This document shows positions 22,168-32,916 of a stretch of 64,000 bases of DNA, in pieces. Source of the DNA: Centrapalus pauciflorus (taxonomy: Eukaryota > Streptophyta > Magnoliopsida > Asterales > Asteraceae); the NCBI GenBank assembly GCA_020465985.1, contig JAANYP010002855.1, positions 124,001 to 188,000 on the forward strand, given 5' to 3'. Position 1 is the stretch's first letter; the number at the start of each line of letters is the position of its first letter. The position numbers and the translations under genes were made by a program. The notes beneath the pieces are model-generated. The model was not told the DNA's origin. It did not search any database and was given only the letters and a program-made list of their open reading frames with translations.

Positions 22168-23390
22168 CAAATGGTACAGTCGAAATTGTGTTAAAATTGA
22201 TGTAACAAGTTATTCACATGAACCCCAAAATGGTCTAGAATGGTTATTTGATTATGACTCTGTGTTTCAATCATTTAACATTCCTTTTAGTGGAAACGCA
22301 GGTACTGTGGAAAACGACTTCTGAACTTTAAATCTCAACGACGAGGGTAGAGGTTTTTCAAATACAAGCATTCCAACAACATCTAAGAATACAACGACAG
22401 AAGATAGGTCTCCAGCAAATAATGAACCTGATTTACCTATGGATGAGAATCATACTACCTCAGAAGATAGTGATCACGAGGAGGAAGTTGTTCCGTTTGA
22501 AGTCATACCACCAGTAGGTGAAATAGGATCGAATTTGGGAGATAATATTCAAGTCGATGAAATTGATACATCAAGAATTAATAAGGATCATCCAATCGAG
22601 GATATCATAGGGAATCCACATGCCGGTGTGAGAACTAGAAGTAGTGTGAATAGTAACACAGTGCTGTTATCGATGATCAACAACTCCGAGGCGTTTCACA
22701 TGTGTTTATACTCGTGTTTCATTTCACAAGTAGAGCCAAAGAATGTGCAAATGGCTCTGAAAGACAATTCTTGGGTTGAAGCTATGCAAGAGGAACTTTC
22801 ACAGTTCAAAAAGGTTGAAGCATGGGAGTTAGTGCCTTTGCCTTGTTGAGAAGCTGCTATAGGGACCAAATGGGTCTTTAAGCGCAAACGGGATGATCGG
22901 GGCATAGTTACTCGTAACAAGGCAAGACTCGTGGTAAAAGGATTCTACCAGGAAGAAGGGATAGAGTATAACGAAGTGTTTGCACCTGTGGCGAGGCTTG
23001 AGGTGATTCGATTGTTTCTAGCGTTTGCGTCCTTCAAAGGGTTCAAGGTATATCAATTAGACATCAAGAGTGCCTTCTTGTACGGCAAGGTGAAGGAGTT
23101 GGTGTATGTCGAGCAACCGCCAGGGTTTACTGATCCCAAGTTTCATGACATAGTATATCGTCTTAATAAGGCTCTGTATAGATTACATCAGGCACCTAGG
23201 GCGTGGTACGAGACACTGTCTACTCACCTCTTAGACAATGAGTTTGAGAGAGGGAGAATTGATAGTACACTATTCGTTTAGAGGAAAGGTGAAAACTTTA
23301 TACTGGTACAAGTTTACGTCGATGACATTATCTTCGGGTCGTCAAAAGAACAAATGTGCAAAGATTTTGAGAAGGTTATGAAGTTCAAGT
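22168..23390 (+). pseudogene. pol: N2 integrase tail and reverse transcriptase, 5' part
   Basis: Continues pol after the MITE. It includes the acidic linker (DSDHEEEVVPFE), the RT N-terminal region (EAMQEELSQFKKVEAWELVP), TGA at 22847-22849 where N3 has Arg (CGA), then WVFKRKRDDRG, ARLVVKGFYQEEGIEYNEVFAPVA read in pieces, and FLYGKVKELVYVEQPPGF. TAG at 23279-23281 follows. The catalytic YVDD is intact at 23315-23326 with DIIFGSS after it. The sequence is cut at 23390 by N3. The remaining RT and RNase H resume at 36544. Confidence 0.85.
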
Positions 23391-23994
23391 TGTTAGTACA
23401 TTTTGTGTGACGATAGCAATCTAAGTTTAGATAGCATTTTTGTAAGTCATTTTACTTGATATTGAATATTAACAAGTGTTTGATATATATGTTTGATTAT
23501 GTATGTTTGATATTGATTGATTGTATGTTTGAACTTAGGGTAACGTATTACAATAAGTTCAAACATAAAACTCAAAGATAAATTCAAACATACGATAAAA
23601 CATAAGTTCAAACATAAGTTTGAAAGATAAGGTTCGAGTTTAGGCTAAGTTCAAATTTGTCTAGGAGGACAAGTTCGAATAGGCCTTGGGCCAAGTTCGA
23701 GTTTGTCCTAGACAAATTCGAACCTGTCAGTATAATTAAGGGTCAATTCCATTAATTATCAGACTTTTGTAGAATTTGTCAGAGGATTAGCAAGAGGCGA
23801 TCTCGAACTTGATTGCAATCAGTGAGTTTCGTGTGGAGAGAATCACCGTGTTGGGGCGTTCTAGTTGTTCGTCTGTCACCGTGCTAGTCTCCGTGTTTCG
23901 GTGTGCATGGTCTTACCGTCAAGCCGCTAACGAGGATTCCACACTCGTTGGAAGGTGTCGCGTCAAGATAGATCCGTAGAGAGCAGACCTTACA
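23391..23994 (+). repeat. N3 5' LTR
   Basis: TGTTAGTACA...CCTTACA, 604 bases. It has a run of AAGTTCAAACATA-type units near 23550-23640. Clearly the same family as the N2 LTR at both ends, but diverged in the centre. Confidence 0.95.
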
Positions 23995-23996
23995 AG

Positions 23997-24009
23997 TGGT
24001 ATCAAAGCC
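23997..24009 (+). other. Primer binding site of N3 (one mismatch)
   Basis: TGGTATCAAAGCC, two bases after the LTR. It differs from the N2 site by G to A, so either a mutation or tolerance. Confidence 0.85.
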
Positions 24010-24582
24010 ATTGGGTGTTCGTGGTGTTCTTCGTGTTCACTAGAAACATCTGTGGTTTCTTGACGTTTTGGACGGTCAAAATCACGTTTTTGGATTTATT
24101 TCGATTTATTAAGTAAGAAATCGGGAAAATGTTCAAAAAAGTTCATCTTTTTGATCGAAATCAAAGTTTTTAGGCCTAAAAACTTTGGTTTAATCTGAAA
24201 AGTTGAAAAATTCGAACTATTAGCCGTTTTTCGAACTTGCGGCGCTCGAACATCAAGGGGGTATTAGGGTTTACTCAAATTTCGAGTTTGTCAGAAAAAT
24301 ACGCTCCTATCGAAGTTCCTTAGGGTTTGATTTGAGTTTGGCCACTTCGAATTTGCTCAGTTTCGAGTTTCCATTAAATTCGAATTTAGGGATTTCGAAT
24401 TTACTCAAACCTTCGAATTTGTCATTAATTTCGATTTTAGTTGGACTTCAAACTTAATTTCGAATTTAATTCCAAACAAGTTTAAAATTAATTAAATTCG
24501 AACTAACCTTGGTTCAAAAGTGTTAATTTAAATTAATTTCGAATTAAATTAATTAAGTTTGAATTCAAAAAATTTTTAAACA
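24010..24582 (+). other. N3 leader, GAACTT/TTCGAA-rich
   Basis: Untranslated leader, homologous to that of N2, packed with TTCGAA and GAACTT words. The N2 donor GTAAGT is GTCAAA here (about 24078). Confidence 0.6.
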
Positions 24583-26043
24583 ATGACAAGTCTACAAAGG
24601 TTTATTGAGATGGACCATGAAGTTGGAAAAGCAAATTCTCCACTAAAGTTGATGAAATTGGAGGATTATTATTGGTGGAAGGATAGGTTCGCCGACTTCG
24701 CTAGATTTAATGACATGAGGATGTGGATATGTATTGATGAGGGATATGTTCCTCATACTACAGAGGTTGAAGGTCGTCAACGTGTCTTGTCATATCAGAA
24801 GATGAAAGATGATGATAAGAAGCTTTATGAGGCCGAGATTCGAGCATTCTCGATCATTAGAATGGTTTTACCTCAGGAGATCCTGCACACATTTCGCAAT
24901 CAACGCACAGCGAAAGAATTGTGGGATGCTTTGGAGAAAAGGTGTGAGGGAAATCCCAGGGTTAGGAAAAATAGAATGGAAATGCTCAAACAGCAGTTCG
25001 CGATATTCAAGGCTTTGAAGAACGAAAAGCTGGATGAGACAATTACCAGATTCTATCATTTATTAACTGAGTTAGACAACCACGACGTCGAGTACAGTGA
25101 GTCAGAGAAGATTGTCAAAATTCTAGACGCTTTACCAGCCAAATGGGAAATGTATGTGGCGCTGATAAAACATGATGAAGACAAGTTCTATACTCTAACT
25201 CTAGAAAATGTCATAGGAACGCTGAGGGCCTATAACTTTGAATTCCTGAAGAAGGAACGGGATTATGACCAGGTACAGGATCCGGATATGTATTTTGGGA
25301 AGTCCAAACCTTCAGGGACAAGTGACGTGAAGACGGCTACAACATTCTTTTCAGGAAAAACATCGACTCCGGTTGAAGCAGAAGACTCAGTGAGCAAGGC
25401 TTTCATAGGTTTTTCTAGACCAGAATAAAAGCCAACTCAGTCTACATCTACATCTCAAGGGTATTCAAAGATGCCGATGAGCGCAAAATCAGCTGAAGAC
25501 CATCTAAATCTGTTGGCTTCATTTGTGGCCGCCTATGGTAATTGCGTTCAAGGGAAAATCAATGATCCTTCAATATGGGATGAAGATTATGATCAGGTGG
25601 ACCCAGATGATCTAGAGGAGATGGATCTGCAAAGGCAACTGGCCATGGTAACTCAGCGAGTTAAAAGGTTCATCAAGAGGACCGGCAGAAATCTTAACGT
25701 CAGTAACAATAAGATTGGGTTTGATAAATCCAAAGTTAAATGTTAGAACTGCCAAGGGTTAGGACACTTCGCTAGAGAGTGTCAAAGACCTAAAGTCGAG
25801 AACTACCAGAATGATTACCAGAATCAATCTCACGGGAGATATCAGCAGGGTAGTTCAAGCAGTCAGGCAAACATAGCTGGTCTGTTAACCAATGTCACAT
25901 CTGACAGACAGCTCGATGGAACATATGACTGGAGTACACATCCAGAGTCCAATGCTAGAGCCTTTATGGCTGAAGTAACGGAGACTGGAAGTACTTGAGC
26001 AGAGGAAGAAATAAGGGACATCAATCAGAATGATACCAGTCCT
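24583..26043 (+). pseudogene. gag: N3 gag, N-terminal part
   Basis: Starts at ATG 24583 and is open for 281 codons: capsid domain with YYWWKDRFADFARFND, ELWDALEKRCEGNPRVRK, MLKQQFAIFKALKNE and FYHLLTELDNHD. It is then broken by TAA (25426-25428) but continues in frame as MPMSAKSAEDHLNLLASF, up to the first zinc knuckle, where TAG (25744-25746) replaces the residue after the first Cys. A further TGA lies at 25996-25998. All are single-base nonsense changes in one frame. The intact protein would be a gag of about 950 residues with the following segment, long for copia but normal for Sirevirus-type gag. Confidence 0.85.
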
Positions 26044-27444
26044 ATGTTGGTAGAAAAGTCAGATGATCAGACGATTCTGGAGTTCGCCGCACAGATGGCC
26101 AATGTGGAATCTGATCACGCCAAGGTAATTCTGAACTTCTCTATATTCCGTGATATATGTGCTTTGTGTGCTACGTCTAATGATAGATTAAACTTATTGC
26201 TAGAATCACATCAAAATATAATTGCTCAGAATGAATCCATAAAATCAGACAACGCTAGCCTCTTAAACATAAAGGAAGACCTTAGAAATAAGCTTAAGGC
26301 AGATGCACAAGATGTCATAGTTCTAAAAGACAAGCTCAGTGAGAAGTGTGTTAGAATAGAACTCATGTATGAACATGTTGAGGCATTGACCAAAGAGCTT
26401 AAGTGCAAAGAGGTAGAGCTAGCTGAATCTAAGGTTAAGGTAGCCGAGGTAAATAGTAAACTGGAAAAGTTTAGGAACTCATTACTCAACCTAGGGAAGA
26501 TCTTAGATGCACAGCGTCAGTCTAAGAAACCTGTAGGTTTAGGATATAATGAGAATCCTCCACCTTTCAATGATAACTATGTACCTCAACCTCAGGAGAA
26601 AACTGAAAAATCAGTTGAATCGGAGGTAGCACCTGAACCTATGTCTGAAATTGTTAAGGATAAGGAAACTAAGGTGACTAGTAATAATGTCAAGATTAAG
26701 AAGGTCAAATTTGTGCCATCCTCTAGTGATAAGCCTGTAGGACAAGCCAAAATTGACTTTAATGATCAAGAGGAGGAAACAGTCACTATAGTTGAGACGC
26801 AAGAACAAGACACTAGTGAGACACCTAAGTCTAAGGGCACGCATAAGAAGTCGATTGACAAAATGTATTGCTTTAGATGTCATGAAAAGGGACATGTTGC
26901 TTCTAGTTGTCCACATAGTAAGCTAGATTCTACTCCTAAACCTGGAAAGCCGGAACTACATAAACCTTCTACAAGTGTTGCAAGCACAAGTGGTTCTCAT
27001 AACACCGAGAAAACTGTGCAAGCCACACCAAAATCTGCTGTGAAACAAACACCTGCGTCAGGTCGAACCAAAGAAGTGATTAGGACTAATTCACCAAATA
27101 GAGTCACTAATCAATCTAGGTCAGGACCGCGACAAAATTATAGGAGTACTACACCGAGCAGAGCTTACACTCCGGTTAGGTCACACACTCCTGTAAGACA
27201 TCAAACACCAGGTAGATCTCAGGGATATCAATCGGAAATGCCTTATAATCGAAACTATTCAAGAGCTCCACAGCAAATGCCTACACAAAGGCGGAGAGTG
27301 AACTTAAATCACTCTGCACCACAACAGGCTCTAAATCAACCCAAGTCACCTGAAAGGAGAGATGGGTATTTGAAAGAGTTCAAGTATGTGGACGAGAATG
27401 GTATTACCAAGTCAGTCATGGCTTGGGTTCCCCGTGATAACTAA
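26044..27444 (+). CDS. gag: N3 gag, coiled coil, second zinc knuckle and basic tail
   Basis: An uninterrupted 466-codon frame that continues gag. Residues about 60-165 form a coiled coil (KLKADAQDVIVLKDKLSEK, ELAESKVKVAEVNSKLEK). A perfect CCHC knuckle lies at C276, C279, H284 and C289. Residues 340-420 are Arg/Ser/Thr/Pro-rich with YTPVRSHTPVRHQTPGR-type repeats, a likely RNA-binding tail. It ends WVPRDN-TAA at 27444. The pol frame follows in the same frame 22 bases after the stop, behind an acceptor-like AG. Confidence 0.8.
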   Translation: MLVEKSDDQTILEFAAQMANVESDHAKVILNFSIFRDICALCATSNDRLNLLLESHQNIIAQNESIKSDNASLLNIKEDLRNKLKADAQDVIVLKDKLSEKCVRIELMYEHVEALTKELKCKEVELAESKVKVAEVNSKLEKFRNSLLNLGKILDAQRQSKKPVGLGYNENPPPFNDNYVPQPQEKTEKSVESEVAPEPMSEIVKDKETKVTSNNVKIKKVKFVPSSSDKPVGQAKIDFNDQEEETVTIVETQEQDTSETPKSKGTHKKSIDKMYCFRCHEKGHVASSCPHSKLDSTPKPGKPELHKPSTSVASTSGSHNTEKTVQATPKSAVKQTPASGRTKEVIRTNSPNRVTNQSRSGPRQNYRSTTPSRAYTPVRSHTPVRHQTPGRSQGYQSEMPYNRNYSRAPQQMPTQRRRVNLNHSAPQQALNQPKSPERRDGYLKEFKYVDENGITKSVMAWVPRDN

Positions 27445-27465
27445 CCTCTTTTCTTTCATGTGCAG
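27442..27465 (+). promoter_or_regulatory. gag stop overlapping a 3' splice acceptor, N3
   Basis: AACTAAC (stop TAA inside a branch-point-like word), then a C/T-rich run, then ATGTGCAG. The TAA start to AG distance is 24 bases. Gag and pol are in the same frame, so either read-through of the stop or splicing past it could give pol. Confidence 0.5.
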
Positions 27466-28485
27466 GAGATAACTACAGGTCTAAACAACAAGTGGTTCGT
27501 TGACAGTGGTTGCTCTAGGCATATGACAGGGTAAAGAAGTCTACTCGTAGACTTCAAGGGAGGGAATAGGGGATTTGTATCGTTCGCTGGAAATAAAAGA
27601 GAAAATATCACCGGTACTGGAGTGGTCACTAATGGGACTATTAAACTGGATCAAGTTTATCACGTTGATAAACTAGTTCACAATCTCATTAGTGTATCTC
27701 AAATCTGTGATAAGAAGAACTCAGTACTTTTCACTGATACTGAGACATTAGTGCTGAAACCGGGATTCAAAGTACCTGAAGAGTGGATAATGATGAGGGC
27801 TCCAAGGAAGAATGACATGTACATGCTAGACATGAACAAGCCAGAATCTTCGATGAGACCAATATGTCTACTATCTAAAGCTTCAGAGACGGAATCAGTT
27901 CTATGGCACAGACGCATGGCACACTTGCACCTAAGAAAAATGAATTACATTACAAAAAATGAGTTAGTGCAAGGTGTTCCAATGAAGAGTTTTCCGTTTG
28001 AAGAAAAGTGTCTGCCGTGCAAGAAAGGAAAACAACACAAGAAGGCACACAAGTCCAAGGCTCAGAATTCAATAGCTGCCACGTTCGATTTGTTGCATAT
28101 GGACCTGTTTGGACCTATCAACAAAAGGAGTATAGGTGGTAGTTGGTATTGTTTAGTTATTACTGATGATTACTCACGATTTTCTTGGGTTTTCTTTTTA
28201 GGTACAAAGGACGAGACAGCTGCCAAGCTTATCGGGTTCTTAGACCAAGTGGAAAACTCTTACGGAACGAGGGTAAAACGTATCAGGAGTGATAACGGCA
28301 TAGAATTTAAAAACACGGTTATTGGTGTATATTGCCTATCAAAGGGCATAGTGCATCAATTTAGTGCACCATATGAGCGACAACAAAATGGGGTGGCCGA
28401 ACGGAAAAACAGGACTTTGATTGAGGCAGCAAGGACCATGCTTTCGGATTCAAAGCTTCCTACCATGTTTTGGGGGAGGCAGTGA
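27466..28485 (+). pseudogene. pol: N3 protease and integrase core
   Basis: Starts right after the acceptor-like AG with the protease site FVDSGCSRHMTG, then a TAA where N2 has Gln (near 27534). From 27622 it is open: LISVSQICDKKN, LWHRRMAHLHLRKMN, CLPCKKGKQHKKAHKSK (zinc-binding and basic), HMDLFGPINKRSIGG, VITDDYSRFSWVFF, IRSDNGIEFKN and QQNGVAERKNRTLIEAARTML. Asp, Asp and the downstream Glu of the integrase core are present. The frame ends at 28485 because one G is missing from the G run at FWG; the product continues in the next frame. Confidence 0.85.
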
Positions 28486-29818
28486 ATATCGCGCGTCATG
28501 TTTTAAACCGGGTCCTTACTGTCAAATCATTAAACAAAACCTGTTATGAAGTTTTGAATAAAAGGCCACCAAATTTAACTGGCTTCGAACCATTTGGGGT
28601 ACCATATACGTTAATGAAAACAAAATATGAACCTAAGTTTTGTGAAAAGGCTGATGAAGGATACTTCCTAGGTTATGTGCCGAACTCACCAAATAAATTG
28701 TTTTTTTAACAAATCAAATGGTACAGTAGAGATTGTGTATAACATTGATGTTACAAGTTACACACATGAACCCGAAACTGGTCCGTAATGGATTTTTTTA
28801 TTATGACAAATTGTTTGAATCATTTAACATTCCTTTGGATGGAAATGCAGGTACACTCGAACAGGACTTGTTGTCACTAAATTTGAATGACGAGGGTCAA
28901 AGCTTTCCGAGGACGACCGTTCCATCAACTTCCGAGCCTACAACAACAGAAGATAGATCTCCAGAAGAGAATGATTCTGAACTTCCTACAAACGAAAATC
29001 AGACAACAACTTCTAACTCTGAAGACAGTGTCCATGAGGAAGAAAATGTAGAGTCTGAGGTCGTTCCCCCGTTAGGTGAGATAGGATCGAACTTAGGAGA
29101 TAATCTTAGGGTTGACGAGATAGAAACATCGAGGATTAACAAGGATCATCCAGTTGAGAGTATCATAGGAAGTTCTAATGCTGGTGTGAGGACTAGGAGT
29201 AGTTTGAATAACAACACAGTGTTGTTGTCAATGATCAATGACTCCGAGGCCTTTCATACTTGCTTATATTCATGTTTCATCTCGCAAGTAGAGCCGAAGA
29301 ATGTGCAAATGGCACTAAAAGACAACTCTTGGGTTAAAGCGATGCAGGAAGAGCTGTCACAATTCAGGAAACTTGAAGTGTGGGAGTTAGTTCTGTTACC
29401 TCGAGGAGAAGTTGCTATAGGAACCAAGTGGGTTTTCAAGTGCAAGAGAGATGATCGGGGTGTAGTGACTCGCAACAAGGCAAGGCTTGTGGTAAAGGGT
29501 TTCAAGCAAGAGGAAGGAATCGATTACAATGAAGTGTTTGCGCCAGTGGCAAGGCTTGAAGCAATCCGTTTGGTTCTAGCCTTTGCGTCCTTCAAAGGTT
29601 TCAAAGTTTATCAACTTGACGTAAAGAGTGCATTTCTTTATGGGAAGGTGAAGGAACTGGTGTATGTAGAACAGCCGCCCGGGTTTACAGATCCGAAGTA
29701 TCCAGACAGAGTGTATCGGTTAGAAAAGGCTTTCTATGGACTACATCAAGCACCAAGGGCGTGGTACGAGACACTATCAAATCATCTTTTAGACAACGGG
29801 TTGAAAGAGAGAGAATAG
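28470..29818 (+). pseudogene. pol: N3 integrase C-terminus and RT first half
   Basis: Two overlapping frames. 28470-28709 holds the integrase tail (NIARHVLNRVLTVKSLN, KADEGYFLGYVPNSPNK) and ends in a T-run indel. 28733-29818 holds the acidic linker (about 100 residues, Glu/Asp/Ser-rich) and RT: VEPKNVQMALKDNSWVKAM, GTKWVFKCKRDDRG, ARLVVKGFKQEEGIDYNEV, YQLDVKSAFLYGKVKELVYVEQ and GLHQAPRAWYETL. A frameshift near 29805 moves reading to the next segment. Gln in GLHQAPRAW shows what S1 lost at 5891. Confidence 0.85.
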
Positions 29819-30828
29819 ATAGTATGTTGTTTGTGAAAAGAAAAGGTCAACATTTCATCTTGGTACAAGTGTACGTTGATGATATCATTTTCGTGTCATC
29901 AGACGAGCAGATGTGCAAAGACTTTGAAAAGGTGATGAAGTATAAGTTTGAGATGAGTGCTATAGGTGAGTTAAACTTCTTTCTAGGATTGCAAGTCGAA
30001 CAGAGGAAGGAGGGCATGTTTATTCATCAGACGAAGTATGTCTACGACATTCTCGAGCGCTACGGGATGGAAGGAACCAAGCTAACAGCTCACTTCAGCA
30101 CGCCGATTCAAGTGAATCATAATCTCGGAGCGGGTACAGAAAGTGATACCGATGTGGATTCGACGTTATCTCGGGCCAAGATTAGATCACTCATGTATTT
30201 AACTGCTTCTAGACCTGACATAATGTTTGCTGTGTGTATTTGTGCTAGGTTTCAAGCTAATCCAAAAGAGATGCACATGAAAGCTGTGAAGCGGATTCTA
30301 AGATACCTCAAGTCGAAAACGAAGTTGGGACTTTGGTATCACGCGGATGGTGATCTGGAATTGGAGGCATTCACGAATTCAGACTATGGAGGATGCAGCT
30401 TGAATCGCAAGTCAATAACTGGAGGTTGTCAGTTCCTAGGAGGGAGACTTGTTTCCTGGCAATGCAACAAACAGACTTCGGTAGCCGTGTCAACGTGCGA
30501 GGCCGAATATGTTGCTGCTGGTAGTTGTTGTTCACAGGTTTTGTGGATACAACAACAATTGCGGGATTACGGTTTGACTTATACTCATACTCCTATTAGG
30601 ATAGATAACCAGTCAACTACTGCAATAACCAATAATCCAGTTAAACATAGTAAAACCAAGCACATAGACATAAGACACCATTTTATACGTGATTGTGCTG
30701 AAAAGAATTTAATTAAGCTGGTAAAAGTAGCAACGGAAGATAATAATGCTGATTTATTTACCCAAGCTTTGTATAAGTCACGTTTTGAGTTATTAGTTCA
30801 ACTAAACGGAATGCGTAATCCAGAGTAA
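29761..30828 (+). CDS. pol: N3 reverse transcriptase catalytic half and RNase H
   Basis: Open for 355 codons in this frame. The first ~20 residues are out of the ancestral frame; from about 29810 it carries LFVKRKGQHFILVQV and the catalytic YVDD at residues 38-41, but the usual following DIIFGS reads DIIFVS. FFLGLQV and LMYLTASRPDIMFAV follow. RNase H: TNSDYGGCSLNRKS, STCEAEYVAAGSCC, IDNQSTTAITNNP and TKHIDIRHHFIRDC. The C terminus NGMRNPE is shared with N2. The RNase H TNSDY has Asn where N2 has Asp (TDSDY), so catalysis may be weakened. Confidence 0.8.
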   Translation: MVRDTIKSSFRQRVERERIDSMLFVKRKGQHFILVQVYVDDIIFVSSDEQMCKDFEKVMKYKFEMSAIGELNFFLGLQVEQRKEGMFIHQTKYVYDILERYGMEGTKLTAHFSTPIQVNHNLGAGTESDTDVDSTLSRAKIRSLMYLTASRPDIMFAVCICARFQANPKEMHMKAVKRILRYLKSKTKLGLWYHADGDLELEAFTNSDYGGCSLNRKSITGGCQFLGGRLVSWQCNKQTSVAVSTCEAEYVAAGSCCSQVLWIQQQLRDYGLTYTHTPIRIDNQSTTAITNNPVKHSKTKHIDIRHHFIRDCAEKNLIKLVKVATEDNNADLFTQALYKSRFELLVQLNGMRNPE

Positions 30829-31310
30829 CTTGACCTTAGTAGAATTTCTTTTTATATTAGTAGATTTCTTTCTTTTTATAGTAAGTTTAGTAGCTTAGTA
30901 GAATTTCTTTCTGTTTATAGTAAGTTAGTTTGTTAGTTTATTTTCTTATTCTTATTTATGAAAAACAAAAGAAAAAAGTGAGAAAACCATAAAAAGTTCA
31001 AAAAAGGAGAATATTAGAAAATGAGTTAAGTCTTAGATACAAAGGTTCAAAGTGACGAATATTAGCATAGTTGATACAATCTCTAAGTGTTAAGCTTTCA
31101 CACATAATGCACCTAAAACTCTAAGTGAGATACATTATCTAGTTTGATGTGTTCGTAGGCATAATACACAAAGGGAGTCTCAAGGCTAATAAAATATTCT
31201 AGAAAAAGTCAGACGTGTCACTAACTTAGATGTATGACTGAATGGTCTTAATTTTGATGTTAGAGACATACAGACATTGATTCTAAATGAGGTATGCAAA
31301 ATTTTTGGGG

Positions 31311-31335
31311 GATGTATAGCAACATCAGATACATC
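31311..31335 (+). other. GATGTAT hairpin, N3 spacer
   Basis: Seven-base arms GATGTAT and ATACATC around an 11-base loop, preceded by a TGGGGG tract. Conserved at 37748-37773 (N2) and, with one changed pair, 44545-44570 (N1). Confidence 0.6.
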
Positions 31336-31378
31336 TTAAAGAAAAGAAAAGAATAGAAAAATCATGATACTGAATTGA

Positions 31379-31572
31379 GAGTCAAAACAAGTAACTCTGT
31401 TGTACGTAAGTATAGACCTGTTGCCTCTGGTTTGACTCGAGTTAGCAAGATAAGTCGCTTTGTTGTACATCAGTACAGACCTGTCACCGCTGTCTTGCTA
31501 GCTTTAAAATAAACTTTAAGACAAACTAAGACACTCTGTTGTATGTAAATACAGAACTGTGTCCGACGTTTG
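31379..31572 (+). ncRNA. Three-hairpin RNA element, N3 copy
   Basis: Three successive stem-loops at 31379-31438, 31443-31500 and 31522-31572. Each has an apical stem TTGTAY/RTAYAG with a four-base loop (GTAA, ATCA, GTAA) at 31406, 31469 and 31545, an internal loop, and an outer stem: GAGTCAAA with TTTGACTC, TAGCAAGATA with TGTCTTGCTA, and CAAAC plus GACAC with GTGTC plus GTTTG. Two of the three loops are GNRA. Function unknown; see findings. Confidence 0.6.
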
Positions 31573-31956
31573 CCTTTTAAACAAAATTTAAAATACCGAA
31601 AAGTTATAATCATTGTGTGTATGCCTTGATCATAAAAGTATGTCTAAGTATGAGACACGTAAGGTAGTTTCTTGATAAATAAAAAGGTCAAGAGATATTC
31701 CAAAGTGTAACATGTATAAAGGGAAAATAAGACCAACAATCGCCTAGAAATGTGTGTCACGACAAAGAATCAAAGGAATCAAAAATTCCTAAGTTGGAAA
31801 GTAAAATACTAAAAGTGCGTATTTGACACCGCTATCTGATTGAACCTCTCTGTGACTTTCTAGCCTAAAAAATTCTATTAAGTATAGGATGTTAAATTTA
31901 AAAGTATTTTAGAAGTAGTTTAAGTTTAAATTTTGTTCAAAATTTTATTCTATTCT

Positions 31957-32022
31957 ATTTTATTTTTATTTTTATTTTTATTTTTATTTTTATTTTTATT
32001 TTTATTTTTATTTTTATTTTTA
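31957..32022 (+). repeat. (TTTTTA)n tract, N3 spacer
   Basis: About ten units of TTTTTA. N2 and N1 have TTTTA arrays at the equivalent place. Confidence 0.9.
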
Positions 32023-32256
32023 GGAAAAAGGTCAAAGATACTGAGGATGCATTTTTAGTTGAAAAAACATACACTACATGAAAATCTATTGCTTTGTGTG
32101 AATAAATTTTGCATAGTTTGTTCCGTTACTTGAAAAAGTTAAATTTTATTCAAAGATTTTCAAAATTTTCAAGTATGTTCGAATTTAAGACAAAGTCGAA
32201 TAAATATTTGATTCTGTCAGTAAATTCGAATTTAATGCAAGTTCGAAGGTGGTTAG

Positions 32257-32265
32257 TATATAAAG
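32257..32265 (+). promoter_or_regulatory. Internal TATA box upstream of env-like ORF, N3
   Basis: TATATAAAG followed by GTCAACAGTGACTCATTAATG, about 650 bases before the env-like ATG. The N2 and N1 counterparts are TATAAATAG at the same relative position, with similar downstream words. Confidence 0.55.
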
Positions 32266-32912
32266 GTCAACAGTGACTCATTAATGTCACCTTCATTCGA
32301 TTTTGTTGTTTCGAACTTGCTCTGTGTGACTTCGACTTTATTCTTCGACTTTGCCGATTCGATTCTTTCACTATTACTCGAAGTTTTGTCCTCTTGTGTT
32401 CGAACCTACTTGTTAATCTTGGTATAAACATAAGTGTTATACAAGAATTAGGTAGTTTAGGACTAAATTTTAGCAAAAATCGACTAATTTTGAAGTTTTA
32501 AGAGTTTTAAACTTTGTGATTCAAAATCACAAGTTTTAACCAGTAAAACTTCAAATAAGTTACATATATCTTTGATTAGAACCTACTAGGACTAGTGAAT
32601 ACAATTTTCTAAGTCTAATGGGGTTTAAATCATGGATTTGTTGTTGAAAGTGACCGAATTCGACTTTCTTCATCATCTTCGAATTTGTCAGGAAAGTCGA
32701 ATGTATGAACAAACTCAAATTCAGTCAAATTCGAACATGTCATTCGAGTTTATTATTAAAATCGAAATGTTTGCATAATTTTAAATTCAAACTTGTAGAA
32801 ATTCATATTTGTTGGATTTTGAACTTACATAAGTTCAAAATAAAACAAATTTGGATTTAATCAAGTTTTATTTTTATTTTTCACTTCTAATATATGCTGC
32901 TGTTTTATGTGC

Positions 32913-32914
32913 AG
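32913..32914 (+). promoter_or_regulatory. 3' splice acceptor before env-like ATG, N3
   Basis: CTTCTAATA, then TGCTGCTGTTTTATGTGCAG, with the ATG three bases after the AG. Branch-like word to AG is about 25 bases. Confidence 0.5.
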
Positions 32915-32916
32915 AT

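Larger units (their letters stand above)
30829..32916 (+). promoter_or_regulatory. N3 pol to env-like spacer (structured, 2.1 kb)
   Basis: No ORF. In order: a GATGTAT/ATACATC hairpin (31311-31335), three hairpins (31379-31572), a (TTTTTA)n tract (31957-32022), a TATA box (32257-32265), a degraded donor site (about 32430) and an acceptor (32914) next to the env-like ATG. The same order occurs in N2 and N1. Confidence 0.7.
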
